From positions 4,154,001 to 4,218,000 of the forward strand of contig NW_027473317.1 of NCBI RefSeq assembly GCF_050947335.1: DNA of 64,000 nucleotides, in the 5' to 3' direction. Made by a program: the position numbers and the translations under genes. Position 1 is the stretch's first letter. Each line of letters begins with the position of its first letter. Shown here one piece after another: positions 13,594 through 29,683 of the stretch. This stretch comes from Megachile rotundata (Eukaryota; Arthropoda; Insecta; Hymenoptera; Megachilidae). Under the pieces are notes generated by a model, which saw nothing but the letters and a program-made list of their open reading frames with translations, ran no database searches and had not been told where the DNA came from.

Positions 13594-14846
13594 GTGGTTG
13601 TTTGATTGTGGTTGTATGATTGTGATCGTATGATTGTGATCGTATGATTGTGATTGTATGATTGTGATTGTATGATTGTGATTGTATGATTGCGATTGTG
13701 TGATTGTGATTGTATGATTGTGATCGTATGATTGTGATTCTTTGATTGCGATTGTATGATTGTGATTGTGTGATTGTGATTGTATGATTGTGATTGTATG
13801 ATTGTGATTGTATGATTGTGATTGTATGATTGTGATTGTATGATTGTGATTGTATGATTGTGATTGTATGATTGTGATTGTATGATTGTGATTGTATGAT
13901 TGCGATTGTATGATTGTGATTGTATGATTGTGATTGTATGATTGTGATCGTATGATTGTGGTCGTATGATTGTGATTGTATGATTGTTTCTGTATGATTG
14001 TGATTGTATGATTGCGATTGTATGATTATGATTGTATGATTGTGATTGTGTGATTGTGATTGTATGATTGTGACTGTATGATTGTGATTGTATGATTGTC
14101 ATTGTATGATTGTGATTGTATGACTATGATTGTATGATTGTCATTGTATGATTGTGATTGTGTGATTGTGATTGTATGATTGTGATTGTATGATTGTGAT
14201 TGTATGATTGTGATTGTATGATTGTGATTGAATGATTGTGATTGTATGATTGTGATTGTATGATTGTGATTGTATGATTGTGATTGTATGATTGTGATTG
14301 TATGATTGTGATTGTATGATTGTGATTGTATGATTGTGATTGTATGATTGTGATTGTATGATTGTGATCGTATGATTGTGATTGTATAATGGTGACTGTA
14401 TGATTGTGATTGTATGATTGTGATTGTATGATTGTGATTGTATGATTGTGATTGTATGATTGTGATCGTATGATTGTGATCGTACGATTGTGATTGTATA
14501 ATGGTGATTGTATGATTGTGATTGCATGATTGTGATTGTATGATTGTGATCGTATGATTGTGATACTTTGATTGCGATTGTATGATTGCGATTGTATGAT
14601 TCTGATTGTATGATTGTGATTGTATGATTGTGATTGTATGATTGTGATTGTATGATTGTGATTGTATGATAGTGATTGTATGATTGTGATTGTATGATTG
14701 TCATTGTATGATTGTGATTGTATGATTGTGATTGTATGATTGTGATCGTATGATTGTGATCGTATGATTGTGATCGTATGATTGTGATCGTATGATTGTG
14801 ATCGTATGATTGTGATCGTATGATTGTGATCGTATGATTGTGATCG
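13161..14846 (+). repeat. Domain I duplicated block, copy at 13.2-14.8 kb
   Basis: Partner of the 5.1-6.8 kb block (offset near 8,006 bp), with the same order of GGTCG (13960), TTTCTG, GACTATG, GTCATTG, GATACTTTG (14561) and the eight-unit GATCG run (14744-14846). Its left part also belongs to the 3.1-kb tandem HOR, so it is a junction between two repeat families. Confidence 0.7.
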
Positions 14847-17800
14847 TATGATTGTGATTGTATGATTGTGATTGTATGATTGTGATCGTATGATTGTGAT
14901 TCTTTGATTGCGATTGTATGATTGTGATTGTATGATTCTGATTGTATGATTGTGATTGTATGATTGTGATTGTATGATTGTGATTGTATGATTGTGATTG
15001 TATGATTGTGATTGTATGATTGCGATTGTATGATTGCGATTGTATGATTGTGATTGTATGATTGTGATCGTATCATTGTGATCGTATCATTGTGATCGTA
15101 TGATTGTGATCGTATGATTGTGATCGTATGATTGTGATCGTATGATTGTGATTGTATGATTGTGATTGTATGATTGTGATTGTATGATTGTGATTGTATG
15201 ATTGTGATTGTATGATTGTGATCGTATGATTGTGATTCTTTGATTGCGATTGTATGATTGTGATTTTATGATTGTGATTGTATGATTGTGATTGTATGAT
15301 TGTGATTGTATGATTGTGATTGTATGATTGCGATTGTATGATTGTGATTGTATGACTGTGATTGTATGATTGTGATTGTATGATTGTGATTGTATGATCG
15401 TGATTGTATGATCGTGATTGTGAGATTGTGATTGTATGATTGTGATTGTATGATTGTGATTGTACGATTGTGATTGTATGATTGTTATTGCATGATTGTG
15501 ACTGTATGATTGTGATTGTATGAGTGTGATTTATGATTGTGATTGTATGATTCTGATTGTATGATTGTGAATGTATGATAGTGATTGTATGATTGTTTCT
15601 GTATGATTGTGATTGTATGATTGCGATTGTATGATTATGATTGTATGATTGTGATTGTGTGATTGTGATTGTATGATTGTGATTGTATGATTGTGATTGT
15701 ATGATTGTGATTGTATGATTGTGATTGTATGATTGTGATTGTATGATTGCGATTGTATGATTGCGATTGTATGATTGTGATTGTATGATTGTGATCGTAT
15801 GATTGTGATCGTATGATTGTGATTGTATAATGGTGATTGTATGATTGTGATTGTATGATTGTGATTGTATGATTGCGATTGTATGATTCTGATTGTATGA
15901 TTGTGATTGTATGATTGTGATTGTATGATTGTGATTGTATGATTGCGATCGTATGATTGTGATTCTTTGATTGCGATTGTATGATTGTGATTGTATGATT
16001 GTGATTGTATGATTGTGATCGTATGATTGTGATTCTTTGATTGCGATTGTATGATTGTGATTGTATGATTGTGATTGCATGATTGTGATTGTATCATTGT
16101 GATTGTATGATTGTGATTGTATGATTGTGATTGTATGATTGTGATTGTATGATTGTGATTGTATGATCGTGATTGTATGATCGTGATTGTGAGATTGTGA
16201 TTGTATGACTGTGGTTGTATGATTGTGATCGTATGATTGTGATCGTATGATTGTGATTGTATGATTGTGATTGTATGATTGTGATTGTATGATTGCGATT
16301 GTATGATTGTGATTGTATGATTGTGATTGTATGATTGTGATCGTATGATTGTGATCGTACGATTGTGATTGTATAATGGTGATTGTATGATTGTGATTGT
16401 ATGATTGTGATTGTATGATTGTGATTGTATGATTGCGATTGTATGATTCTGATTGTATGATTGTGATTGTATGATTGTGATTGTATGATCGTGATTGTAT
16501 GATCGTGATTGTATGATCGTGATTGTGAGATTGTGATTGTATGATTGTGGTTGTATGATTGTGATCGTATGATTGTGATCGTATGATTGTGATTGTTTGA
16601 TTGTGATTGTATGATTGTGATTGTATGATTGTGATTGTATGATTGTGATTGTATGATTGTGATTGTATGATTGTGATTGTATGATTGTGATTGTATGATT
16701 GTGATCGTATGATTGTGATTCTTTGATTGCGATTGTATTATTGTGATTGTATGAGTGTGATTGTATGATTGTGATTGTATGATTGTGATTGTATGATTGT
16801 GATTGTATGATTGTGATTGTATGATTGTGATTGTGTGATTGTGATTGTATGATTGCGATTGTATGATTGTGATTGTATGATTGTGATTGTATGATTGTGA
16901 TCGTATGATTGTGGTCGTATGATTGTGATTGTATAATGGTGATTGTATGATTGCGATTGTATGATTGTGATTGTATGATTGTGATTGTATGGTTGTGATC
17001 GTATGATTGCGATTCTTTGATTGCGATTGTATGATTGTGATTGTATGATTGTGATTGTATGATTGTGATTGTATGATTGTGATTGTATGATCGTGATTGT
17101 ATGATCGTGATTGTGAGATTGTGATTGTATGATTGTGATTGTATGATTGTGATTGTACGATTGTGATTGTATGATTGTTATTGCATGATTGTGACTGTAT
17201 GATTGTGATTGTATGATTGTGATTTATGATTGTGATTGTATGATTCTGATTGTATGATTGTGATTGTATGATAGTGATTGTATGATTGTTTCTGTATGAT
17301 TGTGATTGTATGATTGCGATTGTATGATTATGATTGTATGATTGTGATTGTGTGGTTGTGATTGTATGATTGTGATTGTATGATTGTGATTGTATGATTG
17401 CGATTGTATGATTGTGATTGTATGATTGTGATTGTATGATTGCGATTGTATGATTGTGATTGTATGATTGTGATTGTATGATTGTGATCGTATGATTGTG
17501 ATCGTATGATTGTGATTGTATGATTGCGATTGTATGATTCTGATTGTATGATTGTGATTGTATGATTGTGATTGTATGATTGTGATTGTATGATTGTGAT
17601 TGTATGATTGTGATTGCATGATTGTGATTGTATCATTGTGATTGTATGATTGTGATTGTATGATTGTGATTGTATGATTGTGATTGTATGATTGTGATTG
17701 TATGATCGTGATTGTATGATCGTGATTGTATGATTATGATTGTATGATTGTGATTGTGTGGTTGTGATTGTATGATTGTGATTGTATGATTGTGATTGTA

Positions 17801-20800
17801 TGATTGCGATTGTATGATTGTGATTGTATGATTGTGATTGTATGATTGCGATTGTATGATTGTGATTGTATGATTGTGATTGTATGATTGTGATCGTATG
17901 ATTGTGATCGTATGATTGTGATTGTATGATTGCGATTGTATGATTCTGATTGTATGATTGTGATTGTATGATTGTGATTGTATGATTGTGATTGTATGAT
18001 TGTGATTGTATGATTGTGATTGCATGATTGTGATTGTATCATTGTGATTGTATGATTGTGATTGTATGATTGTGATTGTATGATTGTGATTGTATGATTG
18101 TGATTGTATGATCGTGATTGTATGATCGTGATTGTGAGATTGTGATTGTATGACTGTGGTTGTATGATTGTGATCGTATGATTGTGATCGTATGATTGTG
18201 ATTGTATGATTGTGATTGTATGATTGTGATTGTATGATTGCGATTGTATGATTGTGATTGTATGATTGTGATTGTATGATTGTGATCGTATGATTGTGAT
18301 CGTACGATTGTGATTGTATAATGGTGATTGTATGATTGTGATTGTATGATTGTGATTGTATGATTGTGATTGTATGATTGTGATTGTATGATTGCGATTG
18401 TATGATTCTGATTGTATGATTGTGATTGTATGATTGTGATTGTATGATCGTGATTGTATGATCGTGATTGTATGATCGTGATTGTGAGATTGTGATTGTA
18501 TGATTGTGGTTGTATGATTGTGATCGTATGATTGTGATCGTATGATTGTGATTGTATGATTGTGATCGTATGATTGTGATTGTATGATTGTGATTGTATG
18601 ATTGTGATTGTATGATTGTGATTGTATGATTGTGATTGTATGATTGTGATTGTATGATTGTGATTGTATGATTGTGATCGTATGATTGTGATTCTTTGAT
18701 TGCGATTGTATTATTGTGATTGTATGAGTGTGATTGTATGATTGTGATTGTATGATTGTGATTGTATGATTGTGATTGTATGATTGTGTTTGTATGATTG
18801 TGATTGTGTGATTGTGATTGTATGATTGCGATTGTATGATTGTGATTGTATGATTGTGATTGTATGATTGTGATCGTATGATTGTGGTCGTATGATTGTG
18901 ATTGTATAATGGTGATTGTATGATTGCGATTGTATGATTGTGATTGTATGATTGTGATTGTATGGTTGTGATCGTATGATTGCGATTCTTTGATTGCGAT
19001 TGTATGATTGTGATTGTATGATTGTGATTGTATGATTGTGATTGTATGATTGTGATTGTATGATCGTGATTGTATGATCGTGATTGTGAGATTGTGATTG
19101 TATGATTGTGATTGTATGATTGTGATTGTACGATTGTGATTGTATGATTGTTATTGCATGATTGTGACTGTATGATTGTGATTGTATGATTGTGATTTAT
19201 GATTGTGATTGTATGATTCTGATTGTATGATTGTGATTGTATGATAGTGATTGTATGATTGTTTCTGTATGATTGTGATTGTATGATTGCGATTGTATGA
19301 TTATGATTGTATGATTGTGATTGTGTGGTTGTGATTGTATGATTGTGATTGTATGATTGTGATTGTATGATTGCGATTGTATGATTGTGATTGTATGATT
19401 GTGATTGTATGATTGCGATTGTATGATTGTGATTGTATGATTGTGATTGTATGATTGTGATCGTATGATTGTGATCGTATGATTGTGATTGTATGATTGC
19501 GATTGTATGATTCTGATTGTATGATTGTGATTGTATGATTGTGATTGAATGATTGTGATTGTATGATTGTGATTGTATGATTGTGATTGTATGATTGTGA
19601 TTGTATGATTGTGATTGTATGATTGTGATTGTATGATTGTGATTGTATGATTGTGATTGTATGATTGTGATTGTATGATTGTGATTGTATGATTGTGATT
19701 GTATGATTGGCATCGTATGATTGTGATTGTGTGATTGCGATTGTATGATTGTGACTGTATGATCGTGATTGTATGATTGTCATTGTATGATTGTGATTGT
19801 ATGACTATGATTGTATGATTGTCATTGTATGATTGTGATTGTGTGATTGTGATTGTATGATTGTGATTGTATGATTGTGATTGTATGATTGTGATTGTAT
19901 GATTGTGATTGTATGATTGTGATTGTATGATTGTTATTGCATGATTGTGACTGTATGATTGTGATTGTATGATTGTGATTTATGATTGTGATTGTATGAT
20001 TCTGATTGTATGATTGTGATTGTATGATAGTGATTGTATGATTGTTTCTGTATGATTGTGATTGTATGATTGCGATTGTATGATTATGATTGTATGATTG
20101 TGATTGTGTGGTTGTGATTGTATGATTGTGATTGTATGATTGTGATTGTATGATTGCGATTGTATGATTGTGATTGTATGATTGGGATTGTATGATTGCG
20201 ATTGTATGATTGTGATTGTATGATTGTGATTGTATGATTGTGATCGTATGATTGTGATCGTATGATTGTGATTGTATAATGGTGATTGTATGATTGTGAT
20301 TGTATGATTGTGATTGTATGATTGCGATTGTATGATTATGATTGTATGATTGTGATGGTGTGATTGTGATTGTATGATTGTGATTGTATGATTGTTTCTG
20401 TATGATTGTGATTGTATGATTGCGATTGTATGATTATGATTGTATGATTGTGATTGTGTGATTGTGATTGTATGATTGTGATTGTATGATTGTGATTGTA
20501 TGATTGTGATTGTATGATTGTGATTGTATGATTGTGATTGTATGATTGTGATTGTATGATTGCGATTGTATGATTGTGATTGTACGATTGTGATTGTATG
20601 ATTGTGATTGTATGATTGTGATTGTATGATTGCGATTGTATGATTGTGATTGTATGATAGTAATTGTATGATTGTGATTGTATGATTGTCATTGTATGAT
20701 TGTGATTGTATGACTGTGATTGTATGATTGTGATTGTATGATTGTGATTGTATGATTGTGATTGTATGATTCTGATTGTACGATTGTGATCGTATGATTG

Positions 20801-23800
20801 TGATTCTTTGATTGCGATTGTATGATTGTGACTGTATGATTGTGATTGTATGATTGTGATTGTATGATTGTGATTGTATGATTGTGATTGTATGATTGTG
20901 ATTGTATGATTGTGATTGTATGAATGCGATTGTATGATTGTGACTGTATGATTGTGATTGTATGATTGTCATTGTATGATTGTGATTGTATGATTATGAT
21001 TGTATGATTGTGATTGTATGATTGTGATTGTGTGACTGTGATTGTATGATTCTGATCGTATGATTGTGATTGTAAGATTGTGATTGTGTGATTGCGATTG
21101 TATGATTGTGACTGTATGATTGTGATTGTATGATTGTCATTGTATGATTGTGATTGTATGATTATGATTGTATGATTGTGCTTGTATGATTGTGATTGTG
21201 TGATTGTGATTGTATGATTGTGATTGTATGATTGTGATTGTAAGATTGTGATTGTGTGATTGCGATTGTATGATTGTGACTGTATGACTGTGACTGTATG
21301 ATTGTCATTGTATGATTGCGATTGTATGATTCTGATTGTATGGTTGTGATTGTATGATTGTGATTGTATGATTGCGATTGTATGATTGTGATTGTATGAT
21401 TGTGATTGTATGATTGTGATCGTATGATTGTGATCGTACGATTGTGATTGTATAATGGTGATTGTATGATTGTGATTGTATGATTGTGATTGTATGATTG
21501 CGATTGTACGATTGTGATTGTATGATTGTTATTGCATGATTGTGACTGTATGATTGTGATTGTATGATTGTGATTTATGATTGTGATTGTATGATTCTGA
21601 TTGTATGATTGTGATTGTATGATAGTGATTGTATGATTGTTTCTGTATGATTGTGATTGTATGATTGCGATTGTGTGATTATGATTGTATGATTGTGATT
21701 GTGTGATTGTGATTGTGTGATTGTGATTGTGTGATTGTGATTGTGAGATTGTGATTGTATGATTTTGATTGTATGACCGTGATTGTATGATCGTGATTGT
21801 GAGATCGTGATTGTATGATTGTGATTGTATGATTGTGATTGTATGATTGTGATCGTATGATTGTGATCGTATGATTGTGATCGTATGATTGTGATTGTAT
21901 GATTGTGATTGTATGATTGTGATTGTATGATTGTGATTCTATGATTGTGATTGTATGATTGTGATTGTATGATTGTGATTGTATGATTGTGATCGTATGA
22001 TTGTGATCGTATGATTGTGATTCTTTGATTGTGATTGTATGATTGTGATTGTATGATTGTGATTGTATGATTGTGATTGTATGATTGTGATTGTATGATT
22101 GTGATTGTATGATCGTGATTGTATGATCGTGATTGTGAGATTGTGATTGTATGATTGTGGTTGTATGATTGTGGTTGTATGATTGTGATCGTATGATTGT
22201 GATCGTATGATTGTGATTGTATGATTGTGATTGTATGATTGTGATTGTATGATTGCGATTGTATGATTGTGATTGTATGATTGTGATCGTATGATTGTGA
22301 TTCTTTGATTGCGATTGTATGATTGTGATTGTATGATTGTGATTGTATGATTGTGATTGTATGATTGTGATTGTATGATTGTGATTGTATGATTGTGATT
22401 GTATGATTGTGATTGTATGATTGTGATTGTATGATTGCGATTGTATGATTGTGATTGTATGATTGTGATTGTATGATTGTGATCGTATGATTGTGGTCGT
22501 ATGATTGTGATTGTATAATGGTGATTGTATGATTGCGATTGTATGATTGTGATTGTATGATTGTGATTGTATGGTTGTGATCGTATGATTGCGATTCTTT
22601 GATTGCGATTGTATGATTGTGATTGTATGATTGTGATTGTATGATTGTGATTGTATGATTGTGATTGTATGATTGTGATTGTATGATCGTGATTGTATGA
22701 TCGTGATTGTGAGATTGTGATTGTATGATTGTGATTGTATGATTGTGATTGTACGATTGTGATTGTATGATTGTTATTGCATGATTGTGACTGTATGATT
22801 GTGATTGTATGATTGTGATTTATGATTGTGATTGTATGATTCTGATTGTATGATTGTGATTGTATGATAGTGATTGTATGATTGTTTCTGTATGATTGTG
22901 ATTGTATGATTGCGATTGTATGATTATGATTGTATGATCGTGATTGTGTGATTGTGATTGTATGATTGTGATTGTATGATTGTGATTGTATGATTGTGAT
23001 TGTATGATTGTGATCGTATGATTGTGATCGTATGATTGTGATTGTATAATGGTGATTGTATGATTGTGATTGTATGATTGTGATTGTATGATTGGCATCG
23101 TATGATTGTGATTGTGTGATTGCGATTGTATGATTGTGACTGTATGATTGTGATTGTATGATTGTCATTGTATGATTGTGATTGTATGACTATGATTGTA
23201 TGATTGTCATTGTATGATTGTGATTGTGTGATTGTGATTGTATGATTGTGATTGTATGATTGTGATTGTATGATTGTGATTGTATGATTGTGATTGTATG
23301 ATTGTGATTGTATGATTGTGATTGTATGATTGTGATTGTATGATTGTGATTGTATGATTGTGATCGTATGATTGTGATTGTATAATGGTGACTGTATGAT
23401 TGTGATTGTATGATTGTCATTGTATGATTGTGATTGTATGATTATGATTGTATGATTGTGATTGTATGATTGTGATTGTGTGATTGTGATTGTATGATTC
23501 TGATCGTATGATTGTGATTGTAAGATTGTGATTGTGTGATAGCGATTGTATGATTGTGACTGTATGATTGTGATTGTGAGATTGTGATTGTGTGATTGCG
23601 ATTGTATGATTGTGACTGTATGACTGTGACTGTATGATTGTCATTGTATGATTGCGATTGTATGATTGTGATTGTATGGTTGTGATTGTATGATTGTGAT
23701 TGTATGATTGCGATTGTATGATTGTGATTGTATGATTGTGATTGTATGATTGTGATCGTATGATTGTGATCGTACGATTGTGATTGTATAATGGTGATTG

Positions 23801-26800
23801 TATGATTGCGATTGTATGATTGTGATTGTATGATTGTGATTGTATGATTGTGATCGTATGATTGTGGTCGTATGATAGTGATTGTATAATGGTGATTGTA
23901 TGATTGCGATTGTATGATTGTGATTGTATGATTGTGATCGTATGATTGTGATCGTACGATTGTGATTGTATAATGGTGATTGTATGATTGTGATTGTATG
24001 ATTGTGATTGTATGATTGTGATTGTATGATTGCGATTGTATGATTCTGATTGTATGATTGTGATTGTATGATTGTGATTGTATGATCGTGATTGTATGAT
24101 CGTGACTGTATGATCGTGATTGTGAGATTGTGATTGTATGATTGTGGTTGTATGATTGTGATCGTATGATTGTGATCGTATGATTGTGATTGTATGATTG
24201 TGATTGTGTGATTGTGATTGTATGATTGTGATTGTATGATTGTGATTGTATGATTGTGATTGTATGATTGTGATTGTATGATTGTGATTGTATGATTGTG
24301 ATTGTATGATTGTGATTGTATGATTGTGATTGTATGATTGTGATTGTATGATTGTGATTGTATGATAGTGATTGTATGATTGTGATTGTATGATTGTTAT
24401 TGCATGATTGTGACTGTATAATTGTGATTGTATGATTGTGATTTATGATTGTGATTGTATGATTCTGATTGTATGATAGTGATTGTATGATTGTTTCTGT
24501 ATGATTGTGATTGTATGATTGCGATTGTATGATTATGATTGTATGATTGTGATTGTGTGATTGTGATTGTGTGATTGTGATTGTGTGATTGTGATTGTAT
24601 GATTTTGATTGTATGATCGTGATTGTATGATCGTGATTGTGAGATCGTGATTGTATGATTGTGATTGTATGATTGTGATTGTATGATTGTGATTGTATGA
24701 TTGTGATTGTATGATTGTGATTGTATGATTGTGATTGTATGATTGTGATTGTATGATTGTGATTGTATGATAGTGATTGTATGATTGTGATTGTATGATT
24801 GTTATTGCATGATTGTGACTGTATGATTGTGATTGTATGATTGTGATTTATGATTGTGATTGTATGATTCTGATTGTATGATAGTGATTGTATGATTGTT
24901 TCTGTATGATTGTGGTTGTATGATTGCGATTGTATGATTATGATTGTATGATTGTGATTGTGTGATTGTGATTGTGTGATTGTGATTGTGTGATTGTGAT
25001 TGTATGATTTTGATTGTATGATCGTGATTGTATGATCGTGATTGTGAGATCGTGATTGTATGATTGTGATTGTATGATTGTGATTGTATGATTGTGATTG
25101 TATGATTGTGATTGTATGATTGTGATTGTATGATTGTGATTGTATGATAGTGATTGTATGATTGTGATTGTATGATTGTCATTGTATGATTGTGATTGTA
25201 TGATTGTGATTGTATGATTGTGATCGTATGATTGTGATCGTATGATTGTGATTCTTTGATTGTGATTGTATGATTGTGATTGTATGATTGTGATTGTATG
25301 ATTGTGATTGTATGATTGTGATTGTATGATTGTGATTGTATGATTGTGATTGTATGATCGTGATTGTATGATCGTGATTGTGAGATTGTGATTGTATGAT
25401 TGTGGTTGTATGATTGTGGTTGTATGATTGTGATCGTATGATTGTGATCGTATGATTGTGATTGTATGATTGTGATTGTATGATTGTGATTGTATGATTG
25501 CGATTGTATGATTGTGATTGTATGATTGTGATCGTATGATTGTGATTCTTTGATTGCGATTGTATGATTGTGATTGTATGATTGTGATTGTATGATTGTG
25601 ATTGTATGATTGTGATTGTATGATTGTGATTGTATGATTGTGATTGTATGATTGTGATTGTATGATTGTGATTGTATGATTGCGATTGTATGATTGCGAT
25701 TGTATGATTGTGATTGTATGATTGTGATTGTATGGTTGTGATCGTATGATTGCGATTCTTTGATTGCGATTGTATGATTGTGATTGTATGATTGTGATTG
25801 TATGATTGTGATTGTATGATTGTGATTGTATGATCGTGATTGTATGATCGTGATTGTGAGATTGTGATTGTATGATTGTGATTGTATGATTGTGATTGTA
25901 CGATTGTGATTGTATGATTGTTATTGCATGATTGTGACTGTATGATTGTGATTGTATGATTGTGATTTATGATTGTGATTGTATGATTCTGATTGTATGA
26001 TTGTGATTGTATGATAGTGATTGTATGATTGTTTCTGTATGATTGTGATTGTATGATTGCGATTGTATGATTATGATCGTATGATCGTGATTGTGAGATT
26101 GTGATTGTATGATGGTGATTGTATGATTGTGATTGTACGATTGTGATTGTATGATTGTTATTGCATGATTGTCACTGTATGATTGTGATTGTATGATTGT
26201 GATTTATGATTGTGATTGTATGATTCTGATTGTATGATTGTGATTGTATGATAGTGATTGTATGATTGTTTCTGTATGATTGTGATTGTATGATTGCGAT
26301 TGTATGATTATGATTGTATGATCGTGATTGTGTGATTGTGATTGTATGATTGTGATTGTATGATTGTGATTGTATGATTGTGATTGTATGATTGTGATCG
26401 TATGATTGTGATCCTATGATTGTGATTGTATAATGGTGATTGTATGATTGTGATTGTATGATTGTGATTGTATGATTGGCATCGTATGATTGTGATTGTG
26501 TGATTGCGATTGTATGATTGTGACTGTATGATTGTGATTGTATGATTGTCATTGTATGATTGTGATTGTATGACTATGATTGTATGATTGTCATTGTATG
26601 ATTGTGATTGTGTGATTGTGATTGTATGATTGTGATTGTATGATTGTGATTGTATGATTGTGATTGTATGATTGTGATTGTATGATTGTGATTGTATGAT
26701 TGTGATTGTATGATTGTGATTGTATGATTGTGATCGTATGATTGTGATTGTATAATGGTGACTGTATGATTGCGATTGTATGATTGTCATTGCATGATTG

Positions 26801-29683
26801 TGATTGTATGATTATGATTGTATGATTGTGATTGTATGATTGTGATTGTGTGATTGTGATTGTACGATTCTGATCGTATGATTGTGATTGTAAGATTGTG
26901 ATTGTGTGATTGCGATTGTATGATTGTGACTGTATGATTGTGATTGTAAGATTGTGATTGTGTGATTGCGATTGTATGATTGTGACTGTATGACTGTGAC
27001 TGTATGATTGTCATTGTATGATTGCGATTGTATGATTGTGATTGTATGATTGTGATTGTATGATTGCGATTGTATGATTGTGATTGTATGATTGTGATTG
27101 TATGATTGTGATCGTATGATTGTGATCGTACGATTGTGATTGTATAATGGTGATTGTATGATTGCGATTGTATGATTGTGATTGTATGATTGTGATTGTA
27201 TGATTGTGATCGTATGATTGTGGTCGTATGATTGTGATTGTATAATGGTGATTGTATGATTGCGATTGTATGATTGTGATTGTATGATTGTGATCGTATG
27301 ATTGTGATCGTACGATTGTGATTGTATAATGGTGATTGTATGATTGTGATTGTATGATTGTGATTGTATGATTGTGATTGTATGATTGCGATTGTATGAT
27401 TCTGATTGTATGATTGTGATTGTATGATTGTGATTGTATGATCGTGATTGTATGATCGTGACTGTATGATCGTGATTGTGAGATTGTGATTGTATGATTG
27501 TGGTTGTATGATTGTGATCGTATGATTGTGATCGTATGATTGCGATTGTATGATTGTGATTGTATGATTGTGATTGTATGATTGTGATTGTATGATTGTG
27601 ATTGTATGATTGTGATTGTATGATTGTGATTGTATGATTGTGATCGTATGATTGTGATTCTTTGATTGCGATTGTATTATTGTGATTGTATGATTGTGAT
27701 TGAATGATTGTGATTGTATGATTGTGATTGTATGATTGTGACTGTATGATTGTGATTGTATGATTGTCATTGTATGATTGTGATTGTATGACTATGATTG
27801 TATGATTGTCATTGTATGATTGTGATTGTGTGATTGTGATTGTATGATTGTGATTGTATGATTGTGATTGTATGATTGTGATTGTATGATTGTGATTGTA
27901 TGATTGTGATTGTATGATTGTGATTGTATGATTGTGATTGTATGATTGTGATTGTATGATTGTGATTGTATGATTGTGATTGTATGATTGTGATTGTATG
28001 ATTGTGATTGTATGATTGTGATTGTATGATTGTGATTGTATGATTGTGATTGTATGATTGTGATTGTATGATTGTGATTGTATGATAGTGATTGTATGAT
28101 TGTGATTGTATGATTGTTATTGCATGATTGTGACTGTATGATTGTGATTGTATGATTGTGATTTATGATTGTGATTGTATGATTCTGATTGTATGATAGT
28201 GATTGTATGATTGTTTCTGTATGATTGTGATTGTATGATTGCGATTGTATGATTATGATTGTATGATTGTGATTGTGTGATTGTGATTGTGTGATTGTGA
28301 TTGTGTGATTGTGATTGTATGATTTTGATTGTATGATCGTGATTGTATGATCGTGATTGTGAGATCGTGATTGTATGATTGTGATTGTATGATTGTGATT
28401 GTATGATTGTGATTGTATGATTGTGATTGTATGATTGTGATTGTATGATTGTGATTGTATGATTGTGATTGTATGATTGTGATTGTATGATTGTGATTGT
28501 ATGATAGTGATTGTATGATTGTGATTGTATGATTGTTATTGCATGATTGTGACTGTATGATTGTGATTGTATGATTGTGATTTATGATTGTGATTGTATG
28601 ATTCTGATTGTATGATAGTGATTGTATGATTGTTTCTGTATGATTGTGGTTGTATGATTGCGATTGTATGATTATGGTTGTATGATTGTGATTGTGTGAT
28701 TGTGATTGTGTGATTGTGATTGTGTGATTGTGATTGTATGACTTTGATTGTATGATCGTGATTGTATGATCGTGATTGTGAGATTGTGATTGTATGATTG
28801 TGGTTGTATGATTGCGATCGTATGATTGTGATCGTATGATTGTGATTGTATGATTGTGATTGTATGATTGTGATTGTATGATTGCGATTGTATGATTGTG
28901 ATTGTATGATTGTGATTGTATGATTGTGATCGTATGATTGTGATCGTACGATTGTGATTGTATAATGGTGATTGTATGATTGTGATTGTATGATTGTGAT
29001 TGTATGATTGTGATTGTATGATTGCGATTGTATGATTCTGATTGTATGATTGTGATTGTATGATTGTGATTGTATGATCGTGATTGTATGATCGTGATTG
29101 TATGATCGTGATTGTGAGATTGTGATTGTATGATTGTGGTTGTATGATTGTGATCGTATGATTGTGATCGTATGATTGTGATCGTATGATTGTGATCGTA
29201 TGATTGTGATTGTATGATTGTGATTGTATGATTGTGATTGTATGATTGTGATTGTATGATTGTGATTGTATGATTGTGATCGTATGATTGTGATTCTTTG
29301 ATTGCGATTGTATTATTGTGATTGTATGATTGTGATTGTATGATTGTGATTGTATGATTGTGATTGTATGATTGTGATTGTATGATTGTGATTGTATGAT
29401 TGTGATTGTATGATTGTGATTGTATGATTGTGATTGTATGATTGCGATTGTATGATTGTGATTGTATGATTGTGATTGTATGATTGTGATCGTATGATTG
29501 TGATTCTTTGATTGTGATTGTATGATTGCGATTGTATGATTATGATTGTATGATTGTGATTGTGTGATTGTGATTGTATGATTGTGATTGTATGATTGTG
29601 ATTGTATGATAGTGATTGTATGATTGTGATTGTATGATTGACATTGTATGATTGTGATTGTATGATTGTGATTGTATGATTGT

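Larger units (their letters stand above)
1025..22499 (+). repeat. Domain I HOR sub-block from paired GGTT to GGTCG, nine copies of variable length
   Basis: From the paired GGTT marker to the GGTCG marker (followed by ATAATGG) the distances are 311 (1025-1336), 311 (2411-2722), 367 (3600-3967), 367 (5587-5954), 367 (7099-7466), 325 (8219-8544), 353 (11354-11707), 367 (13593-13960) and 339 bp (22156-22495). All differ by multiples of 14. The inside has the same order each time (GATCG pair, TGCG unit, GATCG, GATTCTTTG, TGCG, then a run of consensus units). The length change appears to lie in the consensus run, where copies cannot be told apart by variants. Confidence 0.8.
4829..26484 (+). repeat. 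Eight ATTGGCATCG variant units
   Basis: The GGCATCG string starts at 4832, 7884, 9409, 10991, 12586, 19709, 23094 and 26478, always followed by the same series (GTGTG, TGCG, GACTG, GTCATTG, GACTATG, GTCATTG units). It marks the same position in eight HOR copies. The distance from the preceding 13-bp unit is 557 bp (twice), 571, 515 and 277 bp (twice), differing by whole units. On the - strand the variant reads GCCAATCA, which contains a CCAAT pentamer absent from the consensus. Confidence 0.85.
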
